A stretch of 64,000 bases of DNA from contig JAXMFB010000007.1 in assembly GCA_046347945.1 (NCBI GenBank), positions 1 through 64,000 of the forward strand, read 5' to 3'. Numbering within the stretch: position 1 is the stretch's first letter; each line of letters begins with the position of its first letter. A model generated the notes under the pieces. That model had not been told where the DNA came from. It ran no database searches and worked only from the letters and a program-made list of their open reading frames with translations. The DNA comes from Zeimonas sp046347945. Lineage in GTDB: Bacteria > Pseudomonadota > Gammaproteobacteria > Burkholderiales > Burkholderiaceae_E. A program made the translations under genes and the position numbers. Positions 8,662 through 18,118 of this stretch are shown one piece after another.

Positions 8662-10110
8662 ATGAGTCGCTGGCTGGTCTCCGCAGCGCATCGGTCTTCG
8701 GGCAAGACGACGGTTTCGATCGGACTGTGCCTGGCGCTGCGCCGGCGCGGGCTGTCGGTGCAGCCATTCAAGAAGGGCCCCGACTACATCGACCCGATGT
8801 GGCTGACGCTGGCCGCCGGACGCGGGTGCCGCAACCTCGACCCGCACCTCGCCGGCTGGGAAGAGCTCGAGGCGTCGTTCCTGCGCCAGGCGGCCGCCGC
8901 CGACGTCGGCCTCGTCGAAGGCAACCTGGGCCTGCACGACGGAATGGCCGCCGACGGCAGCGACAGCAATGCCGCCGTGGCCGGCAGGCTCGGCCTGCCG
9001 GTCGTGCTGGTGCTCGACGCGCGCGGCACCTCGCGGGGCATCGCTCCGCTCGTGCTCGGCTACCAGTCTTTCGAGCCGCGCGTGCGGATCGCCGGCGTGA
9101 TCCTCAATCGCGTCGGCGGCTCGCGTCACGAAGCGCGGCTGCGCGATGCGCTCGAGCGCTACACCGACGTGCCGGTACTGGGCGCCCTGGGCGAGAACCC
9201 GCGGCTCGCGATCGTCGAGCGGCACCTGGGCCTGGTGCCCAGCAACGAAGCGGGCGAGGCGCAGCGGGTGGTCGAGACGCTGGCCGACGCGGTGGCCGGC
9301 GGCGTCGACCTCGATGCGCTGCTCGGCGCCACCGCCGGGGAACCCGCCACCGTCACGGTTGCCGCGGCCGCGAAGCGCGACACGAAGCCGCAGGCTGCAG
9401 CGCCGACCGCGCCCGCCGGGGACGACACCGCGCCGCTGCGCATCGGCATCGCGCAGGACGAAGCATTCGGCTTCTACTATGCCGACGACCTCGATGCGCT
9501 GCGGGCGGCGGGCGCCGAACTCGTTGCCTTCGACACGCTGCGCGATGCCGCGCTCCCCGAGGTCGACGGGCTGTTCATCGGCGGCGGCTTTCCCGAGGCG
9601 CTCGCCGCGCGGCTGTCCGCCAACGCACCACTGAGGCGCGCACTGCGCGAGCGCATCGAGGCGGGGCTGCCCGTCTATGCCGAGTGCGGCGGCCTGATGT
9701 ACCTCGCGCGCTCGATCTCGTGGCGCGGCGAGCGCCACGAGATGGTCGGCGCGATCCCCGCCGACGTCGTGATGCGCGACCGCGCGGTCGGCCGCGGCTA
9801 CGTGGCGCTGCAGGAAACCGACGCGTTCCCCTGGCCCGGCGGGCCGATCGACAGCGTGCGCGGCCACGAGTTCCATCATTCGGCGCTCGAGAACGTGGCG
9901 CCGGACCTTCGCTACGCCTATCGCGTGAAGCGCGGCCACGGCATCGACGGAACGCGCGACGGCATCGTGCATCGCAACGTGCTGGCCTCGTACGCGCACC
10001 TGCGCAGCGTCGGCGGCAACCGCTGGCCGCAGCGCTTCGTCGAGTTCGTCCGCGGCGTCGCGCGGCCGTGCCGGCGCGCCGAGTCCGCCCTCACCGAGTG
10101 TCCGCAATGA
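8662..10110 (+). CDS. dsrN: DsrN, glutamine-dependent siroheme amidating enzyme (CobB/CbiA family)
   Basis: This 482-aa protein belongs to the cobyrinate a,c-diamide synthase family. In dsr operons it is assigned to amidation of siroheme for DsrAB. The N-terminal dethiobiotin-synthetase-like ATPase has the P-loop HRSSGKTT near residue 10. The C-terminal class I glutamine amidotransferase has the nucleophile in YAECGGLMYLA near 340. The ATG at 8662 follows the dsrP stop by 8 nt. The stop overlaps the dsrR start. Family membership is clear; the precise substrate is inferred from context. Confidence 0.94.
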   Translation: MSRWLVSAAHRSSGKTTVSIGLCLALRRRGLSVQPFKKGPDYIDPMWLTLAAGRGCRNLDPHLAGWEELEASFLRQAAAADVGLVEGNLGLHDGMAADGSDSNAAVAGRLGLPVVLVLDARGTSRGIAPLVLGYQSFEPRVRIAGVILNRVGGSRHEARLRDALERYTDVPVLGALGENPRLAIVERHLGLVPSNEAGEAQRVVETLADAVAGGVDLDALLGATAGEPATVTVAAAAKRDTKPQAAAPTAPAGDDTAPLRIGIAQDEAFGFYYADDLDALRAAGAELVAFDTLRDAALPEVDGLFIGGGFPEALAARLSANAPLRRALRERIEAGLPVYAECGGLMYLARSISWRGERHEMVGAIPADVVMRDRAVGRGYVALQETDAFPWPGGPIDSVRGHEFHHSALENVAPDLRYAYRVKRGHGIDGTRDGIVHRNVLASYAHLRSVGGNRWPQRFVEFVRGVARPCRRAESALTECPQ

Positions 10111-10406
10111 TCACCGTCACCGCTGCTGCCGCTCGCCAGATCCTTATCGCTGCCGAAGAGGCGGGCATCGAGGAGCCGCTGCTGCGCGTCGCGGCCCAGT
10201 ACGACGACGCCACCGACGACATCGAGTTCGGCATGGGCTTCGACGATCGCCGCGAGCAGGACGAAGAGATCGCGTGCGAAGGCGTGATCCTCCTCGTCTC
10301 CCCGACGTCGCGCCCCCAGCTCGAAGGCACCGTGCTCGACTACGTCGAGGTCGAGCCCGCCGAGTTCCGCTTCGTGTTCAGGCGCGGTCCGCGGCAAGAA
10401 GACTGA
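10107..10406 (+). CDS. dsrR: DsrR, A-type scaffold-like protein without cluster cysteines
   Basis: This 99-aa protein has the IscA/ErpA (HesB) fold, for example ITVTAAAARQI at the start. It lacks the conserved cysteines that bind a cluster in A-type carriers; its only cysteine is in EEIACEG. That absence is known for A. vinosum DsrR, which was reported to affect dsr expression post-transcriptionally. The ATG overlaps the dsrN stop (ATGA), so the two are translationally coupled. dsrS, which follows in A. vinosum, is missing here; cobA stands in its place. Confidence 0.93.
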   Translation: MITVTAAAARQILIAAEEAGIEEPLLRVAAQYDDATDDIEFGMGFDDRREQDEEIACEGVILLVSPTSRPQLEGTVLDYVEVEPAEFRFVFRRGPRQED

Positions 10407-10424
10407 TCCCACCGGAGGTTTCCG

Positions 10425-11276
10425 ATGGACATGGTTCCGTTCCCGCCGCCCACCGACCCCAGGCTTCCCGACGCCGGACCCGCGCTCGCCCCCGGCGAGG
10501 TGGCGCTGGTCGGTACCGGTCCCGGCGATCCCGAACTGCTCACGCTGAAGGCGCTGCGCCTGATGCAGCAGGCCGACGTCGTGCTCTACGACAACCTGGT
10601 CTCGCCCGAGATCATGGCGCTGGTAGGGCCCGAGGCGCAGCGCATCTACGTCGGCAAGGAGCGCAACCGCCACACGATGCGCCAGGAAGCGATCAACGAC
10701 CTGATGGTCGACCTCGCGCGCGCCGGGCACCGGGTAGTCAGGCTCAAGGGCGGCGACCCGTTCATCTTCGGCCGCGGCGGCGAGGAGATCGAGACGCTGT
10801 CGGCGCACGACGTGCGCTTCCAGGTCGTCCCCGGCATCACGGCTGCCGCCGGCGTGGCGGCCTACGCGGGCATTCCGCTCACGCACCGCGACCACGCGCA
10901 CGCGTGCGTGCTGGTCACGGGGCACCTGCGCGACGGCACGATGAACCTCGACTGGCCGGCGCTGGCGCGGCCCGGGCAGACGCTGGTCTGCTACATGGGC
11001 TTCCAGGGCCTGGCCGAACTGTGCGCGAAGCTCGCCGAGCACGGCCTGGCCGACTCCACGCCGGCAGCGATCGTGCAGCAAGGCACGCAGCGCAGCCAGC
11101 GCGTCGTGACCGGCACGCTGCGCACGCTTCCCGAACTGGCCGCGCGCGCGCGGCTGGCCCCGCCGACGCTGATCATCGTCGGCGACGTCGTGCGCCTGCG
11201 TGACAAGCTGAAGTGGTTCGAGCGCACCCAGGAGGCCCCGGTCGGGGCTGCGGCTCGGGACGAACTCGCCGTCTAG
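10425..11276 (+). CDS. cobA: Uroporphyrinogen-III C-methyltransferase (SUMT)
   Basis: This 283-aa monofunctional methyltransferase adds two SAM-derived methyl groups to uroporphyrinogen III, giving precorrin-2 for siroheme. Family signatures are VGTGPGDPELLTLKA near residue 27, VVRLKGGDPFIFGRGGEE near 104 and VPGITAAAGVAAYAGIPLTHR near 139. A good Shine-Dalgarno (ggagg) lies upstream and the gap to dsrR is 18 nt. Its place at the end of the dsr operon argues for dedicated siroheme supply to DsrAB together with DsrN. No CysG-type oxidase/chelatase is fused or adjacent. Confidence 0.95.
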   Translation: MDMVPFPPPTDPRLPDAGPALAPGEVALVGTGPGDPELLTLKALRLMQQADVVLYDNLVSPEIMALVGPEAQRIYVGKERNRHTMRQEAINDLMVDLARAGHRVVRLKGGDPFIFGRGGEEIETLSAHDVRFQVVPGITAAAGVAAYAGIPLTHRDHAHACVLVTGHLRDGTMNLDWPALARPGQTLVCYMGFQGLAELCAKLAEHGLADSTPAAIVQQGTQRSQRVVTGTLRTLPELAARARLAPPTLIIVGDVVRLRDKLKWFERTQEAPVGAAARDELAV

Positions 11277-11315
11277 GCGTTCGAAGCGCGGCAGGACGCC
11301 GCCGCGCCGATCGAC

Positions 11316-12029
11316 CTATCGCGAGTGCACCAGCCGCGCCGGCGGCGCATCGGCACCGTCGCGGTCGCCGCGCCCGCCCTCGCCGACCCGGTTCTCGATC
11401 GCGAACACCGCGGCCTCGACCCGCGACGAGAAGCCGAGCTTCGACAGGATGTGCCTGACGTGGAGCTTGACGGTGTCGTGGCTGATGCCGAGCTCGCGCG
11501 CGATCGCCTTGTTGCTCAGGCCGCGCGCCACCTGCGCGAGGATCTCGCGCTCGCGCACCGTGAGCTGGTCGAGCGAGCTGCTGGGCGCGGCGCGCTGCGG
11601 GCCCTCCTCGAGCAGGCCGGCCAGCTTGGCCGTCATGGCCGGCGCGACGACCAGCTCGCCGCGCGCGGCGCGCGTGATCGCATCGATGACGTCCTGCGGG
11701 TCCATGTCCTTGAGCAGGTAGCCCCGTGCCCCCATCCGCAATGCCGCGGCGAGGTCCTCGCGCGAGTCGCTCATCGTGAGGATCACGACCGGCACTTCCG
11801 AGCCCGCGTCGCGCAGCCCGCGCAGCAACCGCAGGCCGTCGAGTTGCGGCATCCGCAGGTCGATCACCGCCAGGTCGGGCCGGTGCGTGCGGATCAGCTC
11901 GATGCCCTCCTCGGGGTTGCCGGTGGTCGCGACGACCTTCATCCCGGCACGCAGCTCGAGCAGCTCGCCGAGCCCGCGCCGGCACAGCCCGTGATCGTCG
12001 ATCAGGGCGACGCGCAGCGGCTCAGTCAT
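11316..12029 (-). CDS. NarL/FixJ-family response regulator
   Basis: This is a 237-aa regulator. The N-terminal receiver domain has the phospho-acceptor Asp57 (LAVIDLRMPQLDG) and the conserved acidic pair at 11-12. The C-terminal LuxR-type HTH includes LTVREREILAQVARG and SNKAIARELGISHDTVKLH. The ATG at 12029 lies inside the 3' end of the kinase gene (8-nt overlap), so the two form a pair. The pair is convergent with cobA and divergent from soeABC, which makes the sulfur genes the obvious candidate regulon. The target is inferred. Confidence 0.93.
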   Translation of the reverse strand: MTEPLRVALIDDHGLCRRGLGELLELRAGMKVVATTGNPEEGIELIRTHRPDLAVIDLRMPQLDGLRLLRGLRDAGSEVPVVILTMSDSREDLAAALRMGARGYLLKDMDPQDVIDAITRAARGELVVAPAMTAKLAGLLEEGPQRAAPSSSLDQLTVREREILAQVARGLSNKAIARELGISHDTVKLHVRHILSKLGFSSRVEAAVFAIENRVGEGGRGDRDGADAPPARLVHSR

Positions 12030-13332
12030 GCGCCACCCCGGCAACCGGCGGCTCGCCGGCCGAGTCGCGCGCAGGCACGCGGACGACGACCCGGGCGCCA
12101 CCGCCCGGCGCATTCTCGAACGTGACCCGCGCGCCGATCGCCTGCGCGCGCTCGCGCATGATGTCGAGCCCGAAGCTGGTGCGCGCCGTTCCCTGTCCGG
12201 GACAGGCCTGCAGCGCGAAGCCGCAGCCGTCGTCGTGCACGCTGAAGACCACGTCGGGCCCCTCGCGCTCGACGCGCAGCCGGGCGTTGCGCGCGCCGGA
12301 GTGCCGGCGCACGTTCGCGAGCGCCTCCTGCAGGATGTGGAAGGTCTGCACCTCGACGTCGGCCGACAGCCGCAACTCGGGGATTCGGCAATCGAAATCG
12401 AGCGCGACGCCGGTGCGTTCGTAGAACGTGTCGGCCATCTGCTCGAGGGCGCGATGCAGCCCCTGGGCGTCCATGCCGGCGCGGAAGTGCGTGATCAGCT
12501 CGCGCATGCGCCGGTTGGCGCTGCCGAGTTCGTCGTTGACGTCCTGGCAATACTTCAGCGCGCGCGGCGTGTCCTGCTGCGAGATCGCGTCCTGCAGCAG
12601 CGGCATGCGCATGCGCACGAAGGTGAGCGACTGCGCGAGCGAGTCGTGCAACTCGCCGGCGATGGTCTGGCGCTCGTGCACCAGGCTGGATTGCAGGTTC
12701 TCGCGCTCGAGCCGAGCGTTCTCGAGCGCCAGGCCGAACAGCTGCCCGACCGGGCGCAGCAGGTGGATGACCTCGCCGCGCAGGTTGTGCACGCCGTCGA
12801 AGAACAGCGTGAACACGCCGACCGAGCGTCCCTTGTACTCGAGCGGAACGGCCACCGTGCCCGTGCAGACCTGCTCGAAGAAGGTATCGACGGCGAGCTT
12901 GCCGCAACGCGAGGCATTCTCGGCCACCCGCACGCCGTCGCCTTGCAGCGCATCGCCGCAGACCCCGCACGGGCCGATCAGGGCCTCGCGCGCGAGCACC
13001 TCTTCGGGCAGGCCCCAGGCAGCGACCAGCCGCAGCTGGTTGCCCTCGGGAGTCAGCGCGCGCACCGCGCCGGCCCGCGCACCGGCCAGCCTGATGACCG
13101 TGACGAGGAACGCGTCGAGCATCGACTGCGGCGTTCCGCCGACCGCCGAGGCGCCCGCCACGGCCGCCGCAACCCCGGACGCGTCCGGGCGCTCGGCGCG
13201 CCCGTCGACGACGGGCAGCACCCGCACTGCCCGGGCCTCGCCCGCGTCGCGCACGGCCGGGCCGGCCGCGCGCGGCGGCGCCACGCCGTCCGGCGGCGCG
13301 CCAACAGAGGTTCCCGAACCCGATACCCGCAT
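12022..13332 (-). CDS. Soluble NarX-like sensor histidine kinase with four-cysteine GAF domain
   Basis: This 436-aa kinase has no membrane segment, so it senses a cytoplasmic signal. A low-complexity Ala/Pro-rich N terminus is followed by a GAF domain (about 70-210). That domain carries Cys122, Cys125, Cys143 and Cys156 (PCGVCGD, SRCGKL, EQVCTG), a C-x2-C-x17-C-x12-C pattern suited to an Fe-S cluster, zinc or thiol switch. The HisKA_3 dimerisation region has phospho-His229 (GELHDSLAQSL), and the C-terminal HATPase domain ends the protein. The start has a strong aggagg ribosome-binding site. It is divergent from soeA with 134 nt between. Confidence 0.9.
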   Translation of the reverse strand: MRVSGSGTSVGAPPDGVAPPRAAGPAVRDAGEARAVRVLPVVDGRAERPDASGVAAAVAGASAVGGTPQSMLDAFLVTVIRLAGARAGAVRALTPEGNQLRLVAAWGLPEEVLAREALIGPCGVCGDALQGDGVRVAENASRCGKLAVDTFFEQVCTGTVAVPLEYKGRSVGVFTLFFDGVHNLRGEVIHLLRPVGQLFGLALENARLERENLQSSLVHERQTIAGELHDSLAQSLTFVRMRMPLLQDAISQQDTPRALKYCQDVNDELGSANRRMRELITHFRAGMDAQGLHRALEQMADTFYERTGVALDFDCRIPELRLSADVEVQTFHILQEALANVRRHSGARNARLRVEREGPDVVFSVHDDGCGFALQACPGQGTARTSFGLDIMRERAQAIGARVTFENAPGGGARVVVRVPARDSAGEPPVAGVAHD

Positions 13333-13466
13333 TCACCCTCCTGCGGCTCCTCTGCGGGGAGCCTCCCGGCACGATATTACACGCCGATCCCCCAAACGGA
13401 TAATGGAACGACTCCCCGGAATGCTTATGGAGGCCCCTGCCCCGATCCCCTAATATCCCTGCGGAG
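13333..13466. promoter_or_regulatory. Divergent promoter region between the sensor kinase and soeA
   Basis: These 134 nt separate the two divergent units and must hold both promoters. The right half is less GC-rich than the surroundings (ataatgg near 13400, cttatgg, ctaatatcc near 13450). The soeA start has a ribosome-binding site close by (gcggag). I see no clean -35/-10 pair, and no match to the TACC-N7-GGTA repeat found at 31228 and 33008. Confidence 0.45.
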
Positions 13467-16379
13467 ATGTCATCCAAGCCGATCCACGACCCGGCACGGG
13501 CGCCGCTGCCCGACGCCAGCACCGAAGTCCGCAACACCACCTGCTACATGTGCGCCTGCCGCTGTGGCATCCGGGTGCACTTGCGCGACGGCGAGGTTCG
13601 CTACATCGAGGGCAATCCCGAGCACCCGCTGAACCAGGGGGTGATCTGCGCCAAGGGATCGTCGGGGATCATGAAGCAGTACTCGCCGGCTCGGCTCACG
13701 AAGCCGCTTCGGCGAAAGGCCGGCGCCGAGCGCGGCAGCGGGCAATTCGAGGAAATCTCCTGGAACGAGGCGTTCGGGCTGCTCGAAGAGCGCCTCGCGA
13801 AGATCCGCTCGACCGACCCGAAGAAGTTCGCGCTGTTCACCGGCCGCGACCAGATGCAGGCGCTCACGGGCCTGTTCGCGCGGCAGTTCGGCACACCGAA
13901 CTACGCGGCGCACGGCGGATTCTGCTCGGTGAACATGGCCGCCGGGATGATCTACACGATCGGCGGCTCGTTCTGGGAGTTCGGCGGCCCCGACCTCGAA
14001 CGCGCGCGGCTGTTCGTGATGATCGGCACCGCCGAAGACCATCACTCCAATCCGCTGAAGATCGCGATCTCGAAGTTCAAGCGCGACGGCGGCCGCTTCA
14101 TCTCGATCAACCCGGTACGCACCGGCTACTCGGCGATCGCCGACGAGTGGGTGCCGATCCGGCCGGGCACCGACGGCGCGCTGATGCTCGCGCTGATCCA
14201 CGAGATCATCGCGCTGGGCCTGTACGACCGCGAGTTCCTGGTCCGCAACACCAACGCGGGGCAACTCGTCAACGTCGACGAGGAACACGACGAATCGGGC
14301 CTCTTCGTGCGCACCGACGTGCCCGACGAAGAGGGCTGCTACGACCCGCAGAACAAGCTCTGGTGGGACCGCGTCACCAACGCGCCGGTGGTCACGCACG
14401 CCGAAGGGGCCGACCCGTTCCTGCATGGCCAGTTCAGGCTGCCCGACGGCAGGCCGGTCAAGCCCGCGTTCCAGCTGCTGCGCGATCGCGTCGAGCGCTA
14501 CACGCCCGAATGGGCCGCCGGCATCACCGGCATTCCGGCCGAGACGATCCGCCGACTCGCGCACGAGATGGGCATCACCGCGCGCGACCACCGGATCGAG
14601 CTGCCGATCGCCTGGACCGACGCCTGGGGCAAGGAGCACGACACCGTCACCGGCAACCCGGTGGCGTTCCACGCGATGCGCGGGCTGGCCGCGCATTCCA
14701 ACGGCTTCCAGACGATCCGTTCGCTGGCGATCCTGATGTCGCTGCTCGGCACCATCGACCGGCCCGGCGGCTTCCGGCACAAGGCGCCGTTTCCGCGGCC
14801 GATCCCGCCGTGCGCGAAGACCCCGAACACGCCGCTCGCGGTCAAGCCCGACCACCCGCTCGACGGCCTGGCGCTCGGCTGGCCCGCCGAACCCGACGAC
14901 CTGTTCGTCGACGACGCAGGCAACCCGGTCAGGATCGACAAGGCGTTCTCGTGGGAGTACCCGCTGTCCGTGCACGGGCTGATGCACAACGTGATCACCA
15001 ATGCGTGGCGGGGCGACCCCTACCCGATCGACACGCTGATGATCTTCATGGCGAACATGGCGTGGAACTCGACGATGAACACGTCGCAGGTCCGCGAGAT
15101 GCTCAACGATCGCGGCGAGGACGGCGAGTACAAGATCCCGTTCATCGTCGTCGCCGACGCGTTCCAGTCGGAGATGACCGCGTTCGCCGACCTGATCCTG
15201 CCCGACACCACCTATCTCGAGCGGCACGACGTGATGTCGATGCTCGACCGGCCGATCTCCGAGTTCGACGGGCCGGTCGACTCGGTGCGCATCCCGGTGG
15301 TGCCGCCGACCGGCCAGTGCAAGCCGTTCCAGGAAGTGCTGATCGAGTTGGGCAGCCGCCTGAAGCTGCCCGCCTTCGTGCGCCGCGACGGCAGCCGGAA
15401 GTACCGCGACTACCCCGACTTCATCGTCAACTACGAGACCGAGCCGGGCTCGGGCATCGGATTCCTTTCCGGCTGGCGCGGCAAGGGCGGCGAGAAGTTC
15501 ATGCGCGGCGAGCCGAACCCGCGGCAGTGGGAGATGTACGCGCAGAACAACTGCGTCTACCACTACAAGCTGCCGCCGTCGTACCAGTACATGCGCAACT
15601 GGAACAAGGGCTATCTCGAGTGGTCGCTGCGCAACCGCATCACGCGCTACGCCGAGCCGATCCTGATCCACCTGTACTCGGAAGTGCTGCAGAAGTTCCG
15701 GCTGGCGGCGCGCGGCAAGGGGCCGTCCAGGAAGCCCCCCGAGCACCTGAGGAAGCGGGTGGACGAGTTCTTCGATCCGCTGCCGTTCTACTACGAGCCG
15801 CTCGAGGCGCAGCGTACCGACCGCGTGCGCTATCCGCTCAGCGCTGTCACGCAGCGACCGATGGCGATGTACCACTCGTGGGATTCGCAGAACGCCTGGC
15901 TGCGCCAGATTCACAGCCACAACCCGCTGTACCTGAACCCGCGCGTCGCCCGCGCCCACGGCATCGAGGACGGCGGCTGGATGTGGGTCGAGTCGCAGTG
16001 GGGCCGGGTGCGCTGCCAGGCGAGCTACTCCGAGGCGGTCGAGCCCGGCACCGTCTGGACCTGGAACGCGATCGGCAAGGCGCCCGGCGCATGGGGCCTG
16101 GCGCCCGACGCCAACGAGTCGCGCCGGGGGTTCCTGCTCAACCACCTGATCTCCGAAGAGTTGCCCGGCGCCGGCGACGAGGGCACGGTCTCGAATTCCG
16201 ATCCGATCACCGGGCAGGCGGCCTGGTACGACGTTCGCGTGCGCATCTATCGCGCCGACGACGGCGAGCCGGCGCAGACCTGGCCGCAGTTCGAGCCGGT
16301 TCCGGCGGCGCCCGGCACCAAGGCCGCGCACCGGCCGCGGACGCTGGCCTGGTTCGCAGGCGGCGGGAAGCGGCCATGA
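13467..16379 (+). CDS. soeA: SoeA, molybdopterin subunit of membrane-bound sulfite:quinone oxidoreductase
   Basis: This 970-aa complex iron-sulfur molybdoenzyme catalytic subunit faces the cytoplasm and oxidises sulfite to sulfate. The N-terminal [4Fe-4S] motif uses cysteines in CYMCACRCG (26-33) and Cys61 (ICAKGSSG). No Tat signal precedes it, matching cytoplasmic SoeA and unlike exported polysulfide or thiosulfate reductases. A cysteine in HGGFCSVNMAAG near 153 is at the position of the Mo ligand in this family. soeB overlaps the stop (ATGA). The Soe assignment rather than another PsrA-like enzyme rests on the missing Tat signal, the soeABC order and the dsr/apr context. Confidence 0.93.
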   Translation: MSSKPIHDPARAPLPDASTEVRNTTCYMCACRCGIRVHLRDGEVRYIEGNPEHPLNQGVICAKGSSGIMKQYSPARLTKPLRRKAGAERGSGQFEEISWNEAFGLLEERLAKIRSTDPKKFALFTGRDQMQALTGLFARQFGTPNYAAHGGFCSVNMAAGMIYTIGGSFWEFGGPDLERARLFVMIGTAEDHHSNPLKIAISKFKRDGGRFISINPVRTGYSAIADEWVPIRPGTDGALMLALIHEIIALGLYDREFLVRNTNAGQLVNVDEEHDESGLFVRTDVPDEEGCYDPQNKLWWDRVTNAPVVTHAEGADPFLHGQFRLPDGRPVKPAFQLLRDRVERYTPEWAAGITGIPAETIRRLAHEMGITARDHRIELPIAWTDAWGKEHDTVTGNPVAFHAMRGLAAHSNGFQTIRSLAILMSLLGTIDRPGGFRHKAPFPRPIPPCAKTPNTPLAVKPDHPLDGLALGWPAEPDDLFVDDAGNPVRIDKAFSWEYPLSVHGLMHNVITNAWRGDPYPIDTLMIFMANMAWNSTMNTSQVREMLNDRGEDGEYKIPFIVVADAFQSEMTAFADLILPDTTYLERHDVMSMLDRPISEFDGPVDSVRIPVVPPTGQCKPFQEVLIELGSRLKLPAFVRRDGSRKYRDYPDFIVNYETEPGSGIGFLSGWRGKGGEKFMRGEPNPRQWEMYAQNNCVYHYKLPPSYQYMRNWNKGYLEWSLRNRITRYAEPILIHLYSEVLQKFRLAARGKGPSRKPPEHLRKRVDEFFDPLPFYYEPLEAQRTDRVRYPLSAVTQRPMAMYHSWDSQNAWLRQIHSHNPLYLNPRVARAHGIEDGGWMWVESQWGRVRCQASYSEAVEPGTVWTWNAIGKAPGAWGLAPDANESRRGFLLNHLISEELPGAGDEGTVSNSDPITGQAAWYDVRVRIYRADDGEPAQTWPQFEPVPAAPGTKAAHRPRTLAWFAGGGKRP

Positions 16380-17107
16380 CGCAACTGGCGCTGGTCATCG
16401 ACCTGAACGTCTGCGTCGGCTGCCACGCGTGCGTGACGAGCTGCAAGCAGTGGAACACTTCGGGCGCCGCGGGGCCGCTCGCCGACGTCAATCCGTACGA
16501 CGCGGACCCGACCGGCGCGTTCTTCAATCGGGTGCAGACGTTCGAGGTCGGCGAGTTTCCCGACACGCAGACGGTGCACTTCCCGAAGTCGTGCCTGCAT
16601 TGCGAGGATCCACCGTGCGTGCCGGTGTGCCCCACCGGCGCCAGCTACAAGCGGCCCGAGGACGGTATCGTGCTGGTCGACTACGACAAGTGCATCGGCT
16701 GCAAGTACTGCTCGTGGGCCTGCCCGTACGGCGTGCGCGAGATCGACCCCGAGCGCAAGGTCATGACCAAGTGCACGCTGTGCGTCGACCGGATCTACGA
16801 CACGACGAAGCCCGAGTCCGAACGCAAGCCCGCCTGCGTGCTCGCCTGTCCGACCAGCGCACGCCTGTTCGGCGACATCCACGACCCGGAGTCGGTGGTC
16901 TCGCAGGCGATCCGCGACAACGCCGGCTATCCGCTGATGCCCGAGTGGGGCACGCACCCGTCGAACCACTACCTGCCGCGCCGCCGCACCGCGATGCGCG
17001 TGCATCCGGACGAGCTCGAGCGCGCCGACAATCCGCTGAAGGTCGACGGCCTGCTGCCCAAGCCGTCCAGGGGCGACCCGGCGCTCGACGACGTCACGTC
17101 CTGGTAA
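16376..17107 (+). CDS. soeB: SoeB, iron-sulfur subunit of sulfite:quinone oxidoreductase
   Basis: This 243-aa DMSO reductase-type ferredoxin subunit has several four-cysteine motifs (CVGCHACVTSCKQW near 13, CLHCEDPPCVPVC near 72, CIGCKYCSWACPYG near 105, CTLCVDRIY near 131). It passes electrons from SoeA to the membrane subunit SoeC. The ATG overlaps the soeA stop by 4 nt and soeC begins 11 nt downstream. There is no signal peptide, as expected for a cytoplasmic complex. Confidence 0.94.
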   Translation: MTQLALVIDLNVCVGCHACVTSCKQWNTSGAAGPLADVNPYDADPTGAFFNRVQTFEVGEFPDTQTVHFPKSCLHCEDPPCVPVCPTGASYKRPEDGIVLVDYDKCIGCKYCSWACPYGVREIDPERKVMTKCTLCVDRIYDTTKPESERKPACVLACPTSARLFGDIHDPESVVSQAIRDNAGYPLMPEWGTHPSNHYLPRRRTAMRVHPDELERADNPLKVDGLLPKPSRGDPALDDVTSW

Positions 17108-17118
17108 CGGCCACTCCG

Positions 17119-18099
17119 ATGCGCCCCGAACCTTCCGTGATCCTGCTGACGACGCTGATCGGCGCCGGCCAGGGGCTGTTCCTCGCGATCTTCACCGCGC
17201 ACGGACTGGCGCTGTTCGACCTCGTGCCGGCGGCGGACAGCCGCGGCTTCGACGTCGTCGGCAGCGTGATCGCGCTGGTGCTCACCGGTGCGGGCCTGAT
17301 CGCTTCGTTCTTCCACCTCGGGCGGCCCGAGCGCGCCTGGCGGGCGATCGCGCAGTGGCGCACGTCGTGGCTGTCGCGCGAGGTGATCGTGCTGCCGGCG
17401 TTCATGTTCGCCGTGTTCCTGTACGGGCTGGTGCACCTCGCCGGCTGGCGCCCGGTGCTGGCCGAACTGCCCGGCGGCGGCGCGATCGACCTCGCGACCG
17501 TCTTCGGCCTCGCCGCGACGCTGCTCGGGTTCGCGCTGTTCGTCTGCACCGGCATGATCTATGCCTGCCTGCCGTTCCTGCGCGAGTGGCACAGTCCGCT
17601 CACGCCGATCAACTTCCTGCTGCTCGGCTGTGCCTCGGGTTTCACGCTGGCAGCGGCCTTCTCGACGGCCGCTGCGCCCGAGCTCACCCGGCTGTTCACC
17701 GGCTACGCGCTCGCGTTCACGCTGCTCGGCCTGGCCGGCCGCGGCGCCGCGCTGATCCGCAACCGCCGGCTCAAGCCGAAATCGACGTTGCAGACCGCCA
17801 TCGGCATCAAGCACCCGCGGATCGCGCAGAAATCAATGGGGTTCCAGTCGGGTTCGTTCAACACCCGCGAGTTCTTCCACGGCCGGCCCGCGGGCACGCT
17901 GCGCTGGGTGAAGTGGGCGTTCCTGACAGCGGCGTTCGTCGTCCCGGCGCTGCTGCTGGTGGCCGCGCTGTTCGGATCGAGCGCGGCGCTGCTCGCTCTG
18001 GCCTTCGTCGTCCAGTTCGCCGGCCTCGTCGCCGAGCGCTGGTTCTTCTTCGCCGAAGCGAACCACCCGCAGAACCTCTATTACCAGGCGGTCGCATGA
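17119..18099 (+). CDS. soeC: SoeC, membrane anchor and quinone-reducing subunit
   Basis: This 326-aa DmsC-type membrane protein has about eight hydrophobic helices. It anchors SoeAB and reduces quinone. Characteristic stretches are ASFFHLGRPERAWRA near residue 55 and YACLPFLREWHSP in the middle. It is the last gene of the soe operon; an 80-nt gap with a palindrome separates it from sat. Confidence 0.93.
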   Translation: MRPEPSVILLTTLIGAGQGLFLAIFTAHGLALFDLVPAADSRGFDVVGSVIALVLTGAGLIASFFHLGRPERAWRAIAQWRTSWLSREVIVLPAFMFAVFLYGLVHLAGWRPVLAELPGGGAIDLATVFGLAATLLGFALFVCTGMIYACLPFLREWHSPLTPINFLLLGCASGFTLAAAFSTAAAPELTRLFTGYALAFTLLGLAGRGAALIRNRRLKPKSTLQTAIGIKHPRIAQKSMGFQSGSFNTREFFHGRPAGTLRWVKWAFLTAAFVVPALLLVAALFGSSAALLALAFVVQFAGLVAERWFFFAEANHPQNLYYQAVA

Positions 18100-18118
18100 A
18101 CCTGCGGTACGTCAAGGA

